Part shown: in pieces, positions 1 to 8,878 of the stretch
Layout: each line of letters opens with the position of its first letter
Position numbering within the stretch: the stretch's first letter is position 1
Assembly: GCA_037719575.1 (NCBI GenBank)
Contig: JBBJMF010000001.1
Location: 31,843-95,842, forward strand
Length of the DNA: 64,000 nt
Direction: 5' to 3'
DNA from: JAWWPG01 sp037719575
Lineage (GTDB): Bacteria > Actinomycetota > Actinomycetes > Propionibacteriales > Nocardioidaceae
Position numbers and translations under genes: made by a program
The notes under the pieces: generated by a model
What the model saw: only the letters and a program-made list of their open reading frames with translations
Databases searched by the model: none
Told to the model about the DNA's origin: nothing

Positions 1-383
1 CGGCGATCCCACCCCCCGGGTGAGGTCAGGCGGCGGCCTTCGCCGTACGGCGCCGAGCAGCACGGTGAGCACCAGGGCGACCGCGGCCGGCAGCGCGACG
101 AGAGCGACGGTTGGCAGCGACCGCGTCACCGACGCGAGCGTGGGCGAGGTACACCCAGGCGCGCGTCATCCCGCAGCCGGGGCAGGGCAGCCCGGTCGCC
201 AACCGGAACGGGCACCACAGGTCCCCCCGCTGCGTCAGCGGGGTCGAGCAACGCGGCAGCGCACAGCCCCGCTGCCGAGAGGAGTGTCAGGCCGGCTGTC
301 GGGACGCGACCGGACGCCCCAGCAGCGAGGACGGCGAACCGCGCCCGACCGTGGCCCGGGCTACTTGAGAGGACGGCCATCAC
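1..383 (-). pseudogene. DUF2752 membrane protein, frameshifted and cut by the window edge
   Basis: On the minus strand this encodes the hallmark of DUF2752 membrane proteins, CPFRLATG followed by CPGCGMTRAW, but the protein is spread over three frames. A first hydrophobic helix (FAVLAAG to AALLDPADAAG) is in the frame starting at 383. The cysteine motif is one base out of phase, just after a run of six C (223-228 on the plus strand). A second helix (PTVALVALPAAVALVLTVLL) is out of phase again after about position 112 and runs off the window. Dropping one base at each point restores the expected helix-motif-helix order. It could be a true pseudogene or two sequencing errors. DUF2752 proteins have no firm function. 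It lies downstream of the DUF4282 gene on the same strand. Confidence 0.6.
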
Positions 384-470
384 TGGCTTTGAGCTTGCGG
401 ATCGCGATCAGGATGATGTCGATGATCGACCACCGCCTGCCGCGAGACGGCGCTTCCACTTTCCCACAGC

Positions 471-896
471 TCACCCGGGGAACTGGCGGTGGATATCTTG
501 GCTCATCCGGACGATCGCGAGGTAGAACTCCAAGGTCATCCGGATGAACGCCAGATAGAGGACCACGACAACCCCACCGAGCAGGAAGATGAACACCCCT
601 AGCCCGGCGCTTTGGCTCAACGTCGCAACGGTCCAGAACAGCCAGCCGAGAACGAGCACGATGAGGGCCACGACGTATACGACCTTGACGATGATGGGGG
701 TGATGAAGTGCTCGAAGCTGAAGTCGAACAAGGCTCCGAAGAAGCCCTTGCTCGAGGGCGGCTGTCCGCCGCCGGCGCTGGGGTACTGCGGAAAGCCCGT
801 CGCCCCGGCTGCTGAAGGAAGCGGTCCACCGTACGGGGCTTGCCAGCCGGAAGGGGGCTGGCCTTCATCGGGACCCGGTGGGTATTGCTGTGACAT
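471..896 (-). CDS. DUF4282-type membrane protein
   Basis: A 141-residue protein with a Pro/Gly/Gln-rich cytoplasmic N-terminus (about residues 1-50), then a segment containing FFGALFDFSFEHFITP and two strongly hydrophobic helices (roughly 60-85 and 92-118). It ends in a short amphipathic tail (EFYLAIVRMSQDI). This matches the DUF4282 layout common in actinobacteria, whose function is unknown. I start at the ATG at 896 because GGGAGGA lies just upstream; a longer in-frame start at 971 would add a residue stretch with no family resemblance. It is divergent from korA and upstream of the broken DUF2752 gene. Confidence 0.75.
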   Translation of the reverse strand: MSQQYPPGPDEGQPPSGWQAPYGGPLPSAAGATGFPQYPSAGGGQPPSSKGFFGALFDFSFEHFITPIIVKVVYVVALIVLVLGWLFWTVATLSQSAGLGVFIFLLGGVVVVLYLAFIRMTLEFYLAIVRMSQDIHRQFPG

Positions 897-1116
897 CTGT
901 CCTCCCGAGTTGTGCCGATGCCGTAGGTGATCGGCGCTGTTCGCCCACCAGTTGCGGGCCCGCGTCGCCATGCTTGCACTGCGCGCGGCTACTTGTCTGC
1001 ATTTGAAGTGGGGTGGCCTCGGTGTTTGCCCTCCGAGTGCGGCCGACGAGTCTCTCGAGAGCCTCAGAGACGAAGATCGGGTGCCTGATGGTGGGTCGAA
1101 CGCAAGGATCGCGGCG

Positions 1117-1122
1117 TAAACT
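1117..1122 (+). promoter_or_regulatory. Candidate -10 element for korAB
   Basis: TAAACT lies about 56 nt ahead of the chosen korA start in the 281-nt divergent gap between the DUF4282 gene and korA. No good -35 hexamer is visible 16-18 nt upstream, so this rests on the -10 match and position only. Confidence 0.35.
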
Positions 1123-1177
1123 GGCCGGGACGAGACGATCTTCGAGCGCGGTGGACGGCAACCGAAAGAGTGTGGCG

Positions 1178-3049
1178 GTGGTGACGAAGCAGGTCGAGCA
1201 GCTCGACCGGGTGGTCATCCGCTTCGCGGGCGACTCCGGCGACGGGATGCAGCTCACCGGTGACCGGTTCACCCAGGAGAGCGCCGTCTTCGGCAACGAC
1301 CTTTCGACGCTCCCCAACTTCCCCGCCGAGATCCGGGCCCCGGCCGGCACCTTGCCAGGAGTCTCGTCGTTCCAGGTGCACTTCGCCGACCATGACATCC
1401 TGACCCCCGGCGATGCTCCGCAGGTGCTGGTCGCGATGAACCCGGCCGCCCTGCGGGCCAACGTCAAGGACCTCGCGCCGGGGGCCACGATCATCGTCGA
1501 CACCCACGACTTCTCCGATCGCAACCTCACCCGCGCCGGCTACGCGGCCAACCCGTTGGCGGACGGCTCGCTGGAGACGTTCGCCGTTCACGAGGTCGAC
1601 CTCACCGAGATGACCGTGTCCGCGATCAAGCAGTTCGGGCTGAGCCGCAAGGACGCCTCACGGGCCAAGAACATGTTCGCGCTGGGGCTGCTGTCCTGGC
1701 TGTACGGGCGGCCGGTCGAAGGCACGGAGACTTTCCTCGCCCGCAAGTTCGTCGATCAGCCGGACATCCGCGACGCCAACCTGGCCGCGTTCCATGCCGG
1801 GTGGAACTTCGGCGAGACGACGGAGACGTTCGCGGTCTCCTACGAGGTCAAACCCGCCGCGATGCGGGCCGGCATCTACCGCAACATCTCCGGCAACCTC
1901 GCCCTGAGCTACGGGCTGGTCGCCGCCTCGGTCCGCTCGGGTCTGCCGCTGTTCCTCGGCGCCTACCCGATCACGCCGGCGTCCGACATCCTGCACGAGC
2001 TCAGCAAGCACAAGCGCTTCGGCGTCATGACCTTCCAGGCCGAGGACGAGATCGCCGGCATCGGCGCCGCCCTGGGAGCGTCGTTCGGCGGCGCGCTCGG
2101 CGTGACGACCACGTCGGGACCGGGGATCGCGTTGAAGAGCGAGACGATCGGGCTCGCGATCACCCTGGAGCTGCCGCTCGTCGTCGTCGACGTGCAGCGC
2201 GGCGGGCCCTCGACCGGGCTGCCGACGAAGACCGAGCAGGCCGACCTCCTCCAGGCGATGTTCGGTCGAAACGGGGAGGCCCCGCTGCCGATTGTGGCGC
2301 CGCGGTCGCCAGGAGACTGCTTCGACGCCGCGCTCGAAGCCGCCCGGATCGCCGTCACCTACCGCACCCCTGTGATGCTGCTCTCCGACGGCTACCTGGC
2401 CAACGGGTCCGAACCGTGGCTGATCCCCAAGGTCGACGTGCTGCCGAGGATCGACCCGTCGTTCGCGACGCTGCCGAACCACGAGACGGAGTCCGGGCAG
2501 CACGAGTTCTGGCCCTACCAGCGCGACCCGCAGACCCTGGCCCGACCCTGGGCGGTTCCCGGAACGGCAGGTCTCGAGCACCGGATCGGGGGCCTGGAGA
2601 AGGCCGACGGGCACGGCAACATCTCCTACGACCCGACCAACCACGACCTCATGGTCCGCACCCGCCAGGCCAAGGTGGACCGCGTCGCCGACTCCATAGG
2701 GTCGGTCGAGGTCGACGACCCGGACCGTTCTGCTCGGCTCCTGGTGCTCGGGTGGGGATCGACGTACGGACCGATCGGTGCCGCCTGTCGACGTCTGCGG
2801 ACGTCTGGCCGGCCGATAGCCCAGGCACACCTTCGCCACCTCAACCCGTTCCCCCATAACCTCGGCGAGGTGCTGCGCGGCTACGACCGCGTGGTCGTGC
2901 CCGAGATGAACCTGGGCCAGCTCGCCCTCCTCCTGCGTGCGAGGTACCTCGTCGACGTCGTCGGCTACAACCAGGTGCGCGGTCTGCCCTTCGGTGCCAC
3001 CGAGCTCGAGGACGTGCTCACCGCTGCCTTCGAGGAGGTTAACGAGTGA
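1178..3049 (+). CDS. korA: 2-oxoglutarate:ferredoxin oxidoreductase, fused gamma-alpha subunit
   Basis: With KorB this makes the CoA-dependent 2-oxoacid:ferredoxin oxidoreductase that oxidises 2-oxoglutarate to succinyl-CoA and reduces ferredoxin. At about 623 residues it has the actinobacterial fused form: an N-terminal gamma domain beginning VIRFAGDSGDGMQ (near residue 15), then the alpha domain with YPITPASDILHEL near 263 and TTTSGPGIALKSE near 310. The start is uncertain among GTG codons at 1172, 1178 and 1181; I chose 1178 because GAAAGAG sits 7 nt upstream. The frame is open far upstream, but that part has no homology-like content. It overlaps korB by 4 nt (GTGA). 2-Oxoglutarate is the usual substrate of this family, but related enzymes use other 2-oxoacids. 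Confidence 0.9.
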   Translation: MVTKQVEQLDRVVIRFAGDSGDGMQLTGDRFTQESAVFGNDLSTLPNFPAEIRAPAGTLPGVSSFQVHFADHDILTPGDAPQVLVAMNPAALRANVKDLAPGATIIVDTHDFSDRNLTRAGYAANPLADGSLETFAVHEVDLTEMTVSAIKQFGLSRKDASRAKNMFALGLLSWLYGRPVEGTETFLARKFVDQPDIRDANLAAFHAGWNFGETTETFAVSYEVKPAAMRAGIYRNISGNLALSYGLVAASVRSGLPLFLGAYPITPASDILHELSKHKRFGVMTFQAEDEIAGIGAALGASFGGALGVTTTSGPGIALKSETIGLAITLELPLVVVDVQRGGPSTGLPTKTEQADLLQAMFGRNGEAPLPIVAPRSPGDCFDAALEAARIAVTYRTPVMLLSDGYLANGSEPWLIPKVDVLPRIDPSFATLPNHETESGQHEFWPYQRDPQTLARPWAVPGTAGLEHRIGGLEKADGHGNISYDPTNHDLMVRTRQAKVDRVADSIGSVEVDDPDRSARLLVLGWGSTYGPIGAACRRLRTSGRPIAQAHLRHLNPFPHNLGEVLRGYDRVVVPEMNLGQLALLLRARYLVDVVGYNQVRGLPFGATELEDVLTAAFEEVNE

Positions 3050-4053
3050 CCACCGACGTCCCGACCCCGGAGCTCGTCGCTGCCGGCCTGCAAGGGGTCC
3101 CGCTGTCCGACGTACCGACCTCGCGCAAGGACTTCTCGTCCGACCAGGAGGTCCGCTGGTGCCCCGGCTGCGGGGACTACATCGTGCTCGCCGTGGTGCA
3201 GGGCTTCCTGCCGTCGCTGGGGCTGCGCCGGGAGAACATCGTCTTCGTCTCCGGCATCGGGTGCGCCGCGCGGTTCCCGTACTACCTCGACACCTACGGC
3301 ATGCACTCGATCCACGGACGCGCCCCGGCGATCGCCACGGGTCTCGCGACGGCTCGGCCGGACCTATCTGTATGGGTGGTCACCGGCGACGGCGACGCGT
3401 TGTCGATCGGCGGCAACCACCTGATCCACGCGATGCGGCGCAACGTCAACATGACGATCCTGCTGTTCAACAACCGCATCTACGGGCTCACCAAGGGCCA
3501 GTACTCGCCGACATCGGAGGTCGGCAAGATCACCAAGTCGACGCCGATGGGCTCGCTGGACCGTCCGTTCAACCCGGTCTCGCTGGCGCTGGGCGCCGAG
3601 GCCACGTTCGTCGCCCGCACGCTCGACTCGGATCGTGCGCACCTGACGACGGTCCTCCAGGCTGCTGCGGCACACCGCGGGACGAGCTTCGTGGAGATCT
3701 ACCAGAACTGCCCGATCTTCAATGACGGTGCTTTCGACGTGCTCAAGGACAAGGAGCACGGTGAGGCGCGGCTGGTCCGGCTGGTCCACGGCGATCCGGT
3801 CCGGGTCGGCGACCGGGAGTGGGTGCACGACGCCCAGGCCGACGACCCGAGCCGCGCCTTCGAGATCTCCCGGCTCGACGACGAGACGATGACACATGTG
3901 CCGGTCGGCATCTTCCGCCAGGTCGAGCGGCCGACCTACGACGACCAGGTGCGCGCCCAGGTCGACGAGGCACACGAGCGACACGGCGACGGCGACCTGG
4001 CGTCGCTGCTCGCCGGAAGTGACCCCTGGACCGTCAGCGGGTCTGGGGACTAG
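3046..4053 (+). CDS. korB: 2-oxoglutarate:ferredoxin oxidoreductase, beta subunit
   Basis: This 335-residue subunit binds thiamine diphosphate and an iron-sulfur cluster. RWCPGCGDY near residue 38 carries the first cluster cysteines. The TPP/Mg motif is GDGDALSIGGNH near 115, followed by NNRIYGLTKGQYSPTS near 143. Its length is normal for the family. The start is GTG at 3046, overlapping the korA stop, with GAGGAGG 7 nt upstream, so the two subunits look translationally coupled. No ferredoxin gene is next to the pair. It is followed after 10 nt by a convergent gene. Confidence 0.93.
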   Translation: MTTDVPTPELVAAGLQGVPLSDVPTSRKDFSSDQEVRWCPGCGDYIVLAVVQGFLPSLGLRRENIVFVSGIGCAARFPYYLDTYGMHSIHGRAPAIATGLATARPDLSVWVVTGDGDALSIGGNHLIHAMRRNVNMTILLFNNRIYGLTKGQYSPTSEVGKITKSTPMGSLDRPFNPVSLALGAEATFVARTLDSDRAHLTTVLQAAAAHRGTSFVEIYQNCPIFNDGAFDVLKDKEHGEARLVRLVHGDPVRVGDREWVHDAQADDPSRAFEISRLDDETMTHVPVGIFRQVERPTYDDQVRAQVDEAHERHGDGDLASLLAGSDPWTVSGSGD

Positions 4054-4063
4054 CCTCCGCCGG

Positions 4064-4768
4064 TCAGACCAGCTCGGTGGTGATCGTCCCGCCGTACGAC
4101 GGAATGAACGCGACCGTGCCCGGGACCGCCACCCGCCACCACCAGCGCCCGTTGGAGGGCGCGGGCAGGGAGAAGCGGTAGGCGCCGTTGGTGCCCGTCG
4201 TGGCCCGCTTGACCGTGACGTAGGAGCAGGTGGCGCAGGACCGCTTCTGCAGGGAGATCGGCTTGTTGGTGTAGAAGGGGGTCACGTTCCCGGCGTAGGT
4301 GGCGGCCCCCGAGCGATCGGTGATCTTGCCGTTGAACAGCCGGTAGACCGTCCCCCACGTCACCTCGCTAGTGGGTCCGAACGACGCGTTACCGCCGAAC
4401 ACCACCTTGTAGTGTGCGTTCTGCCGGGTCACGGTGCGGAAGTGGAACTGCGGGAGGGTGCCGGTTCCCGTCCTCTGTGCGCTCTGGTAGACCCAGGTGC
4501 TGTTGCCGTCCAGCCGGCGGTAGAGCTTGACCTGGACGCCGGCCAGCGCGCCGCGGTGACCTTGGGCGAAGCTCGCCACCTGGCCGACGATGGTCATCGC
4601 GCTGCCAGCCGCATGGATGTGTCCGAAGGCCATCCAGCGGATGCTCGTCTGGTGCCGGATCACCGCACGGTCGAACCCGGACGAGGGTGTGCCGGCAGAG
4701 ACCGCCCCCGGCAGGCCGACTAGGCCCATCGCCATCAGGCCGACCAGCAGTGCGCGGATCCTCGTCAT
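4064..4768 (-). CDS. Secreted protein of unknown function
   Basis: A 234-residue protein with a clear Sec signal peptide: basic MTRIR, a hydrophobic run LLVGLMAMGLVGL, and a likely cleavage after AVSA near residue 25. The mature part is rich in Thr, Gly and aromatic residues, with alternating polar/hydrophobic stretches such as GALAGVQVKLYRRLDG and NGAYRFSLPAP that suggest beta-sandwich folding. A close cysteine pair (SCATC) near residue 180 may form a disulfide outside the cell. I do not recognise a family. It is convergent with korB and has no obvious strong ribosome binding site. Confidence 0.7.
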   Translation of the reverse strand: MTRIRALLVGLMAMGLVGLPGAVSAGTPSSGFDRAVIRHQTSIRWMAFGHIHAAGSAMTIVGQVASFAQGHRGALAGVQVKLYRRLDGNSTWVYQSAQRTGTGTLPQFHFRTVTRQNAHYKVVFGGNASFGPTSEVTWGTVYRLFNGKITDRSGAATYAGNVTPFYTNKPISLQKRSCATCSYVTVKRATTGTNGAYRFSLPAPSNGRWWWRVAVPGTVAFIPSYGGTITTELV

Positions 4769-4927
4769 CGGCTGGTACCCACATCCTTGCGGTTCACGGC
4801 CGACGGCGACCGTGCTGGCCTACCCACCGTAGGAGAAGTGGGCCGGGCGGGCAAGTGCAGCCCTGGCTGCCGGTTGCACCAGGCTGTGGGCTGGACCGAC
4901 CTCCGGGCGCGGATCGCGTCGGCGACC

Positions 4928-4933
4928 TAGGGT
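4928..4933 (+). promoter_or_regulatory. Candidate -10 element for the DUF5709 gene
   Basis: TAGGGT about 52 nt ahead of the ATG at 4986. The predicted leader carries a good ribosome binding site, so this would be a leadered transcript. No convincing -35 is seen. Confidence 0.35.
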
Positions 4934-4985
4934 CGAGGGAGACGTGAGACGCGCAGCGGCTCGTCCATGACACGGAGGGTGACAG

Positions 4986-5420
4986 ATGACAGACAGCGTT
5001 GGCCCGGCCGAGAACTACCACGGCTACAGCGTCGACAACGAGGACCAACCCCAGTCGACGGGTGACAGCATGACCGACGACCGGGGTCTGGACGATCCAC
5101 TGGACGAGGGCTACTCACCGCCGGAGAAGTGGTCACCGGCCGAGGGCTTCGGCAACACGCCGTATGAGGAGGCCACCGGCGAGACGCTGGACCAGCGCCT
5201 CGCGCAGGAGGAGCCGGAGCCCGACCCCTATGAGGAGGCGGCGAAGGACATCGAGGATGTCAGCGGCGAGGTGGGCAGCGAGCGGTCGGGGCGGCTGGTC
5301 GCCGACGACGAGGGAATCTCCGAGGACACCCAGCAGGAGCTGCTCGCTCACGATGTCGGAATCGACGGTGCCGCAGCAAGCGCGGAAGAGGCCGCGGTCC
5401 ACATCATCGACGAAGAATGA
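4986..5420 (+). CDS. DUF5709 family acidic protein
   Basis: A 144-residue, very acidic, probably largely disordered cytoplasmic protein. The segment LDDPLDEGYSPPEKWSPAE and the later GETLDQRLAQEEPEP are typical of the actinobacterial DUF5709 family, which has no known function. The start is ATG 4986 with GGAGG 7 nt upstream. The last base of its stop codon is the first base of a 21-bp tandem repeat. Confidence 0.8.
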   Translation: MTDSVGPAENYHGYSVDNEDQPQSTGDSMTDDRGLDDPLDEGYSPPEKWSPAEGFGNTPYEEATGETLDQRLAQEEPEPDPYEEAAKDIEDVSGEVGSERSGRLVADDEGISEDTQQELLAHDVGIDGAAASAEEAAVHIIDEE

Positions 5421-5461
5421 CCATCCGCCACGTGTCACCGACGATCCGCCTGGTGTGACCG
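5420..5461 (+). repeat. Two tandem 21-bp repeats (ATCCGCC family)
   Basis: Units at 5420-5440 and 5441-5461 share the pattern A-Y-S-ATCCGCC-N4-GTSACCG. They begin on the last base of the DUF5709 stop codon and run into the GTG start region of the next gene. The same unit, five times in tandem, follows the gene ending at 40635. Confidence 0.8.
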
Positions 5462-6192
5462 AGTCCGCTGAGCTGCGCGCGCTGCTCGGGCGGGTGCATG
5501 ACGAGCCGAACGTGGTCGGGCTCGTGCTCACCGGTTCGGTCGCCCGACAAGGGATGGCTACCTCTCGATCCGACGTCGATGTGTACGTCGTGCTGGACGG
5601 GCCCGACCCCGCCTGGGGCACGACCAGATCCTCCACGATCGACATCGCGGTGTGCACCCTCGACCAGCTACGACAAACCCCGCTCCCGGGCGACATCGGC
5701 TGGTGGGACCGCTACTCGTTCACGCACAGCCAGGTCCTGCTCGACAAGGTACGGGGGGAGGTGGCCGAGCTCGTGGGCGCCTGGGGAACACTCAGCGGCG
5801 CAGAAAGCAAGGTGGTTCTGGAGACGTACCTCGACGGCTACCTCAACTACGCCTTCCGGTCGCTGAAGAGTCATCGGGACGGAGGGGTGTTCGAGGCCCG
5901 GCTGGACGCGGTCGAGAGCCTGGCGTGGATGCTCCCGGTGATCTTCGCTTTCGAGCGGCGGGTCCGGCCCTACAACAAGTACCTCGCCTGGGAGCTCATC
6001 CACCACCCGCTCGAGCGGGTGGACTGGCAGTCGTCCGAGCTGCTCCCCCGGGTCCAGACGATCCTCGATACCGGCGATGCCTCAGCGCAACGATGGATGT
6101 TCGCCTCGATCGAGAGCGCCTCTCGGGAGGTCGGTCTCGGTGGGATCGTGGACGGCTGGTGCGACGAGCTCGCGCTGTTCCGTCACTCCTGA
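5455..6192 (+). CDS. Nucleotidyltransferase-domain protein
   Basis: A 245-residue protein of the DNA polymerase beta-like nucleotidyltransferase superfamily. VGLVLTGSVARQG then SRSDVDVYVVLDG (about residues 20-48) is the GS-x(n)-DxD catalytic core with both aspartates present. The helical remainder resembles aminoglycoside or other small-molecule nucleotidyltransferases, but the substrate cannot be told. The start is uncertain: GTG 5455 lies inside the second 21-bp repeat and no ribosome binding site is evident. The frame is open upstream across the DUF5709 gene but that part is a shadow. It is convergent with the polyprenyl synthase gene. Confidence 0.7.
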   Translation: MTESAELRALLGRVHDEPNVVGLVLTGSVARQGMATSRSDVDVYVVLDGPDPAWGTTRSSTIDIAVCTLDQLRQTPLPGDIGWWDRYSFTHSQVLLDKVRGEVAELVGAWGTLSGAESKVVLETYLDGYLNYAFRSLKSHRDGGVFEARLDAVESLAWMLPVIFAFERRVRPYNKYLAWELIHHPLERVDWQSSELLPRVQTILDTGDASAQRWMFASIESASREVGLGGIVDGWCDELALFRHS

Positions 6193-6258
6193 CGTCCGTT
6201 CGAGTGAGCGCAGTTGACGCCGGTTCCACGGACGTTGCGGCGACGCCACGCAGGGGTC

Positions 6259-7254
6259 CTAGGACGAGCGCGTCGTCACGAGGTCGCACAGCCCGATCAT
6301 CGCCTCCCGGGCGGGGATGTCAGGCACCGTCGCCAGCAGGGCCCGGGCCCGGTCCGCGCGACGGCTGACCTCGAGGCGGGCCTTGGTCATCGCCGGGTTG
6401 TTGCGCAGCAGACGAAGCGCCTCGGCGTGCAGGCTGTCGTCGCTGATCGGGCCGGCGAGCAGCTCGAGCAGCCGCGAGTCCGTGGGGTGATGGGACTGCC
6501 GGGCCATCAGGGTGGGCAGCGTGGGAACCCCTTCGCGCAGATCGGTTCCCGGCGTCTTGCCGAGCTCCATCGACTCGCTGGTGACATCGATGATGTCGTC
6601 ACTGAGCTGGAACGAGGTCCCGATCTGCTCCCCGAACTCGGTGAGCGTGGTCGCCAGTTCGGGAGGCACCCCTGCCATCAATGCCCCAAGTCGAGCCGAT
6701 GTCGCGATCAGTGACCCGGTCTTGTCCGCCACGACGGAGAGGTAGTGCTCGAGCGGGTCCTCGCCTCGACCCGGGCCGACGGTCTCCCGGATCTGACCCT
6801 GCACGAGGCGCGAGAATGTCCGCGACTGGATGCGCACGGCGTCCGGGCCCAGCTCGGACACGATGTCCGACGCTCGTGCGAACAGGAAGTCGCCGGTCAG
6901 GATCGCCACCGAGTTGTCCCAGCGAGCGTTCGCGCTCTCGGCACCCCGGCGAAGCGACGCCTCGTCCATCACGTCGTCGTGGTAGAGCGTGGCGAGGTGG
7001 GTCAGCTCGACAACCAGAGCGGCCGGCACGACGCCCGTGGCGCCCGGGTCCCCGAACTCCGATGCCAGCACGACAAGCAACGGCCGGAAGCGTTTGCCCC
7101 CCGCCTCCAGGAGGTGCTTCGCCGCCGCGGTGAGGAAGTCGACGTCGGACGCCACGCTGCGCGCGAGCTCCTCCTCGACCTCAGCCAGCCGGGCCCGTAG
7201 GCGCGCCTCGAGAGCGGCATCGACGGGTGGCAGACCGAGTGCGGACAGCGTCAT
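6259..7254 (-). CDS. Long-chain all-trans polyprenyl diphosphate synthase
   Basis: A 331-residue prenyl elongase, probably making the menaquinone side chain (the GrcC/HepT-type role). GGKRFRP (near residue 52) binds isopentenyl diphosphate. The first Asp-rich motif is LYHDDVMDEA near 95 and the second is DDIIDVTSE near 218. It lies 10 nt after nuoN on the same strand, so it is probably the last gene of the complex I operon. Placing quinone side-chain synthesis with NADH dehydrogenase fits its role. The chain length of the product cannot be deduced from sequence alone. Confidence 0.88.
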   Translation of the reverse strand: MTLSALGLPPVDAALEARLRARLAEVEEELARSVASDVDFLTAAAKHLLEAGGKRFRPLLVVLASEFGDPGATGVVPAALVVELTHLATLYHDDVMDEASLRRGAESANARWDNSVAILTGDFLFARASDIVSELGPDAVRIQSRTFSRLVQGQIRETVGPGRGEDPLEHYLSVVADKTGSLIATSARLGALMAGVPPELATTLTEFGEQIGTSFQLSDDIIDVTSESMELGKTPGTDLREGVPTLPTLMARQSHHPTDSRLLELLAGPISDDSLHAEALRLLRNNPAMTKARLEVSRRADRARALLATVPDIPAREAMIGLCDLVTTRSS

Positions 7255-7264
7255 GGCGACGGCG

Positions 7265-8878
7265 TCAGCGGACGAACTCGCCGGCTTGGCGAGCCAGGTC
7301 GAGGACGGGTTGCGGGACGACGCCGAGCAGCAGGGTGACCGTCGCCCCGACGGTGATGACCGCGGTCGTCAAGATGCTGGGCACGGACACGGTAGGGCCG
7401 TCTCCGACCGGGTCTGAGAAGAACATCAAGACGATGACCCGGACGTAGAAGAACGCGGCCACAGCACTCATCAGCACACCAACGACGACCAGCGGCCACG
7501 CGCCACCCTCCCACGCTGCCGTGAACACGACCCACTTCCCGGTGAAGCCGCTCGTCAGCGGGATGCCGGCGAAACCCAGCAGGAAGAACGCGAAGACACC
7601 CGCGACGACCGGCGACTCCTTGCCCAGGCCGGCCCACCGGGACAGATGGGTCGCCTCTCCACCAGCGTCGCGTACGACGGTCACGACCGCGAACGCGCCG
7701 ACGGTGCTGAACCCGTAGGCGACGAGGTAGAACAGCACCGCCTGCAGGCTCGAGACCTGCTGGCCGACGATGTCGACGCCTTGGGTGGCGCCGACGAACC
7801 CCGTCAGCAGGAAACCGGCGTGCGCGATCGACGAGTAGGCGAGCATGCGCTTGATATCGGTCTGGGTGATCGCGACGACCGAACCCACGGCCATCGTGAT
7901 CACGGCGACGATCCAGAAGATCGGCTCCCAGTCCCAGCGGGCGCCGCCGAGCGCGACGTAGAAGACCCGGAGCAGCGCCCCGAAGGCGGCCAGCTTCGTG
8001 CACGCCGCCATGAAGGCCGTGACCGCTGTCGGGGCACCCTGGTAGACGTCGGGTGTCCAGGCGTGGAACGGCGCGGCGCTGACCTTGAAGAGCAGGCCAA
8101 CCGCCACCAGGCCGATACCGGCCAGCAGGAGGTTGTTGGCACCGGAGCGGGACGAGATCGCGTTGGCGACGTCCGCGAAGTGCACACTGCCGGCGAAGCC
8201 GTAGACCAGGGCGATCCCGTAGAGGAAGAAGGCCGATGAGAACGCCCCCAGCAGGAAGTACTTCATCGCCGCTTCCTGGCTGATCAACCTGCGACGGCGG
8301 GCTAGCCCACAGAGCAGGTAGAGAGGAAGCGAGAACACCTCGAGGGCGACGAACATCGTGAGGAAGTCGTTGGCGGCACTGAACAGCATCATGCCGCCCA
8401 CCGCGAAGATCATCAGCGGGAAGACCTCGGTGTGCTCGATCCCCCGCGAGGAGGCGTCGCGCTCGGCCTGGGTGCCGGGCAGTGCCGAGGCCTGCCCGGC
8501 GAATGCCGTCACGCCACCTTCGAGACGCCGCTCGGCAACCAGCATGACGCTGACGATCGACAAGATCAGTAGCGTGCCCCAGATGAAGAGCGACGGCCCG
8601 TCGACAGCGATCGCACCGTCGGCCTCGATGCGCCCGAACGACCCGGCGGCGGGACCCGTGTTGGTCGTGAGGCCCTCGCCGACGATGATGACGGCGACGA
8701 AGGAAGCCACCAGCCCGCCGAGCGCAACAGCGGACTGGATCAGGTAGCGCTGCTCCCGGGCGGCGAACGCCTCGACCAACACCCCCACCAGCGCGGCGCC
8801 GAAGACGATCAGCAACGGAGCGAGGTTCCCGTAGTCGAGGCTCGGCGCGTGGAAGACCGGGTCGGCGGAGAAGATCAC
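7265..8878 (-). CDS. nuoN: NADH-quinone oxidoreductase subunit N
   Basis: A 537-residue antiporter-like membrane subunit of complex I, one of three proton channels in the membrane arm. It is hydrophobic throughout with about 14 helices. Conserved pieces include FKVSAAPFHAWTPDVYQGAPT with the helix-breaking proline and channel lysine, and LAYSSIAHAGF. It starts with GTG 8878, overlapping the nuoM stop (GTGA). Length and order are standard. Confidence 0.96.
   Translation of the reverse strand: MIFSADPVFHAPSLDYGNLAPLLIVFGAALVGVLVEAFAAREQRYLIQSAVALGGLVASFVAVIIVGEGLTTNTGPAAGSFGRIEADGAIAVDGPSLFIWGTLLILSIVSVMLVAERRLEGGVTAFAGQASALPGTQAERDASSRGIEHTEVFPLMIFAVGGMMLFSAANDFLTMFVALEVFSLPLYLLCGLARRRRLISQEAAMKYFLLGAFSSAFFLYGIALVYGFAGSVHFADVANAISSRSGANNLLLAGIGLVAVGLLFKVSAAPFHAWTPDVYQGAPTAVTAFMAACTKLAAFGALLRVFYVALGGARWDWEPIFWIVAVITMAVGSVVAITQTDIKRMLAYSSIAHAGFLLTGFVGATQGVDIVGQQVSSLQAVLFYLVAYGFSTVGAFAVVTVVRDAGGEATHLSRWAGLGKESPVVAGVFAFFLLGFAGIPLTSGFTGKWVVFTAAWEGGAWPLVVVGVLMSAVAAFFYVRVIVLMFFSDPVGDGPTVSVPSILTTAVITVGATVTLLLGVVPQPVLDLARQAGEFVR

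Noticed and set aside
6192..6235. Terminator hairpin (ACGTCCG/CGGACGT) between the convergent nucleotidyltransferase and polyprenyl synthase genes
   Set aside because: Only 7 bp with a loop of 30 nt and no T-tract.
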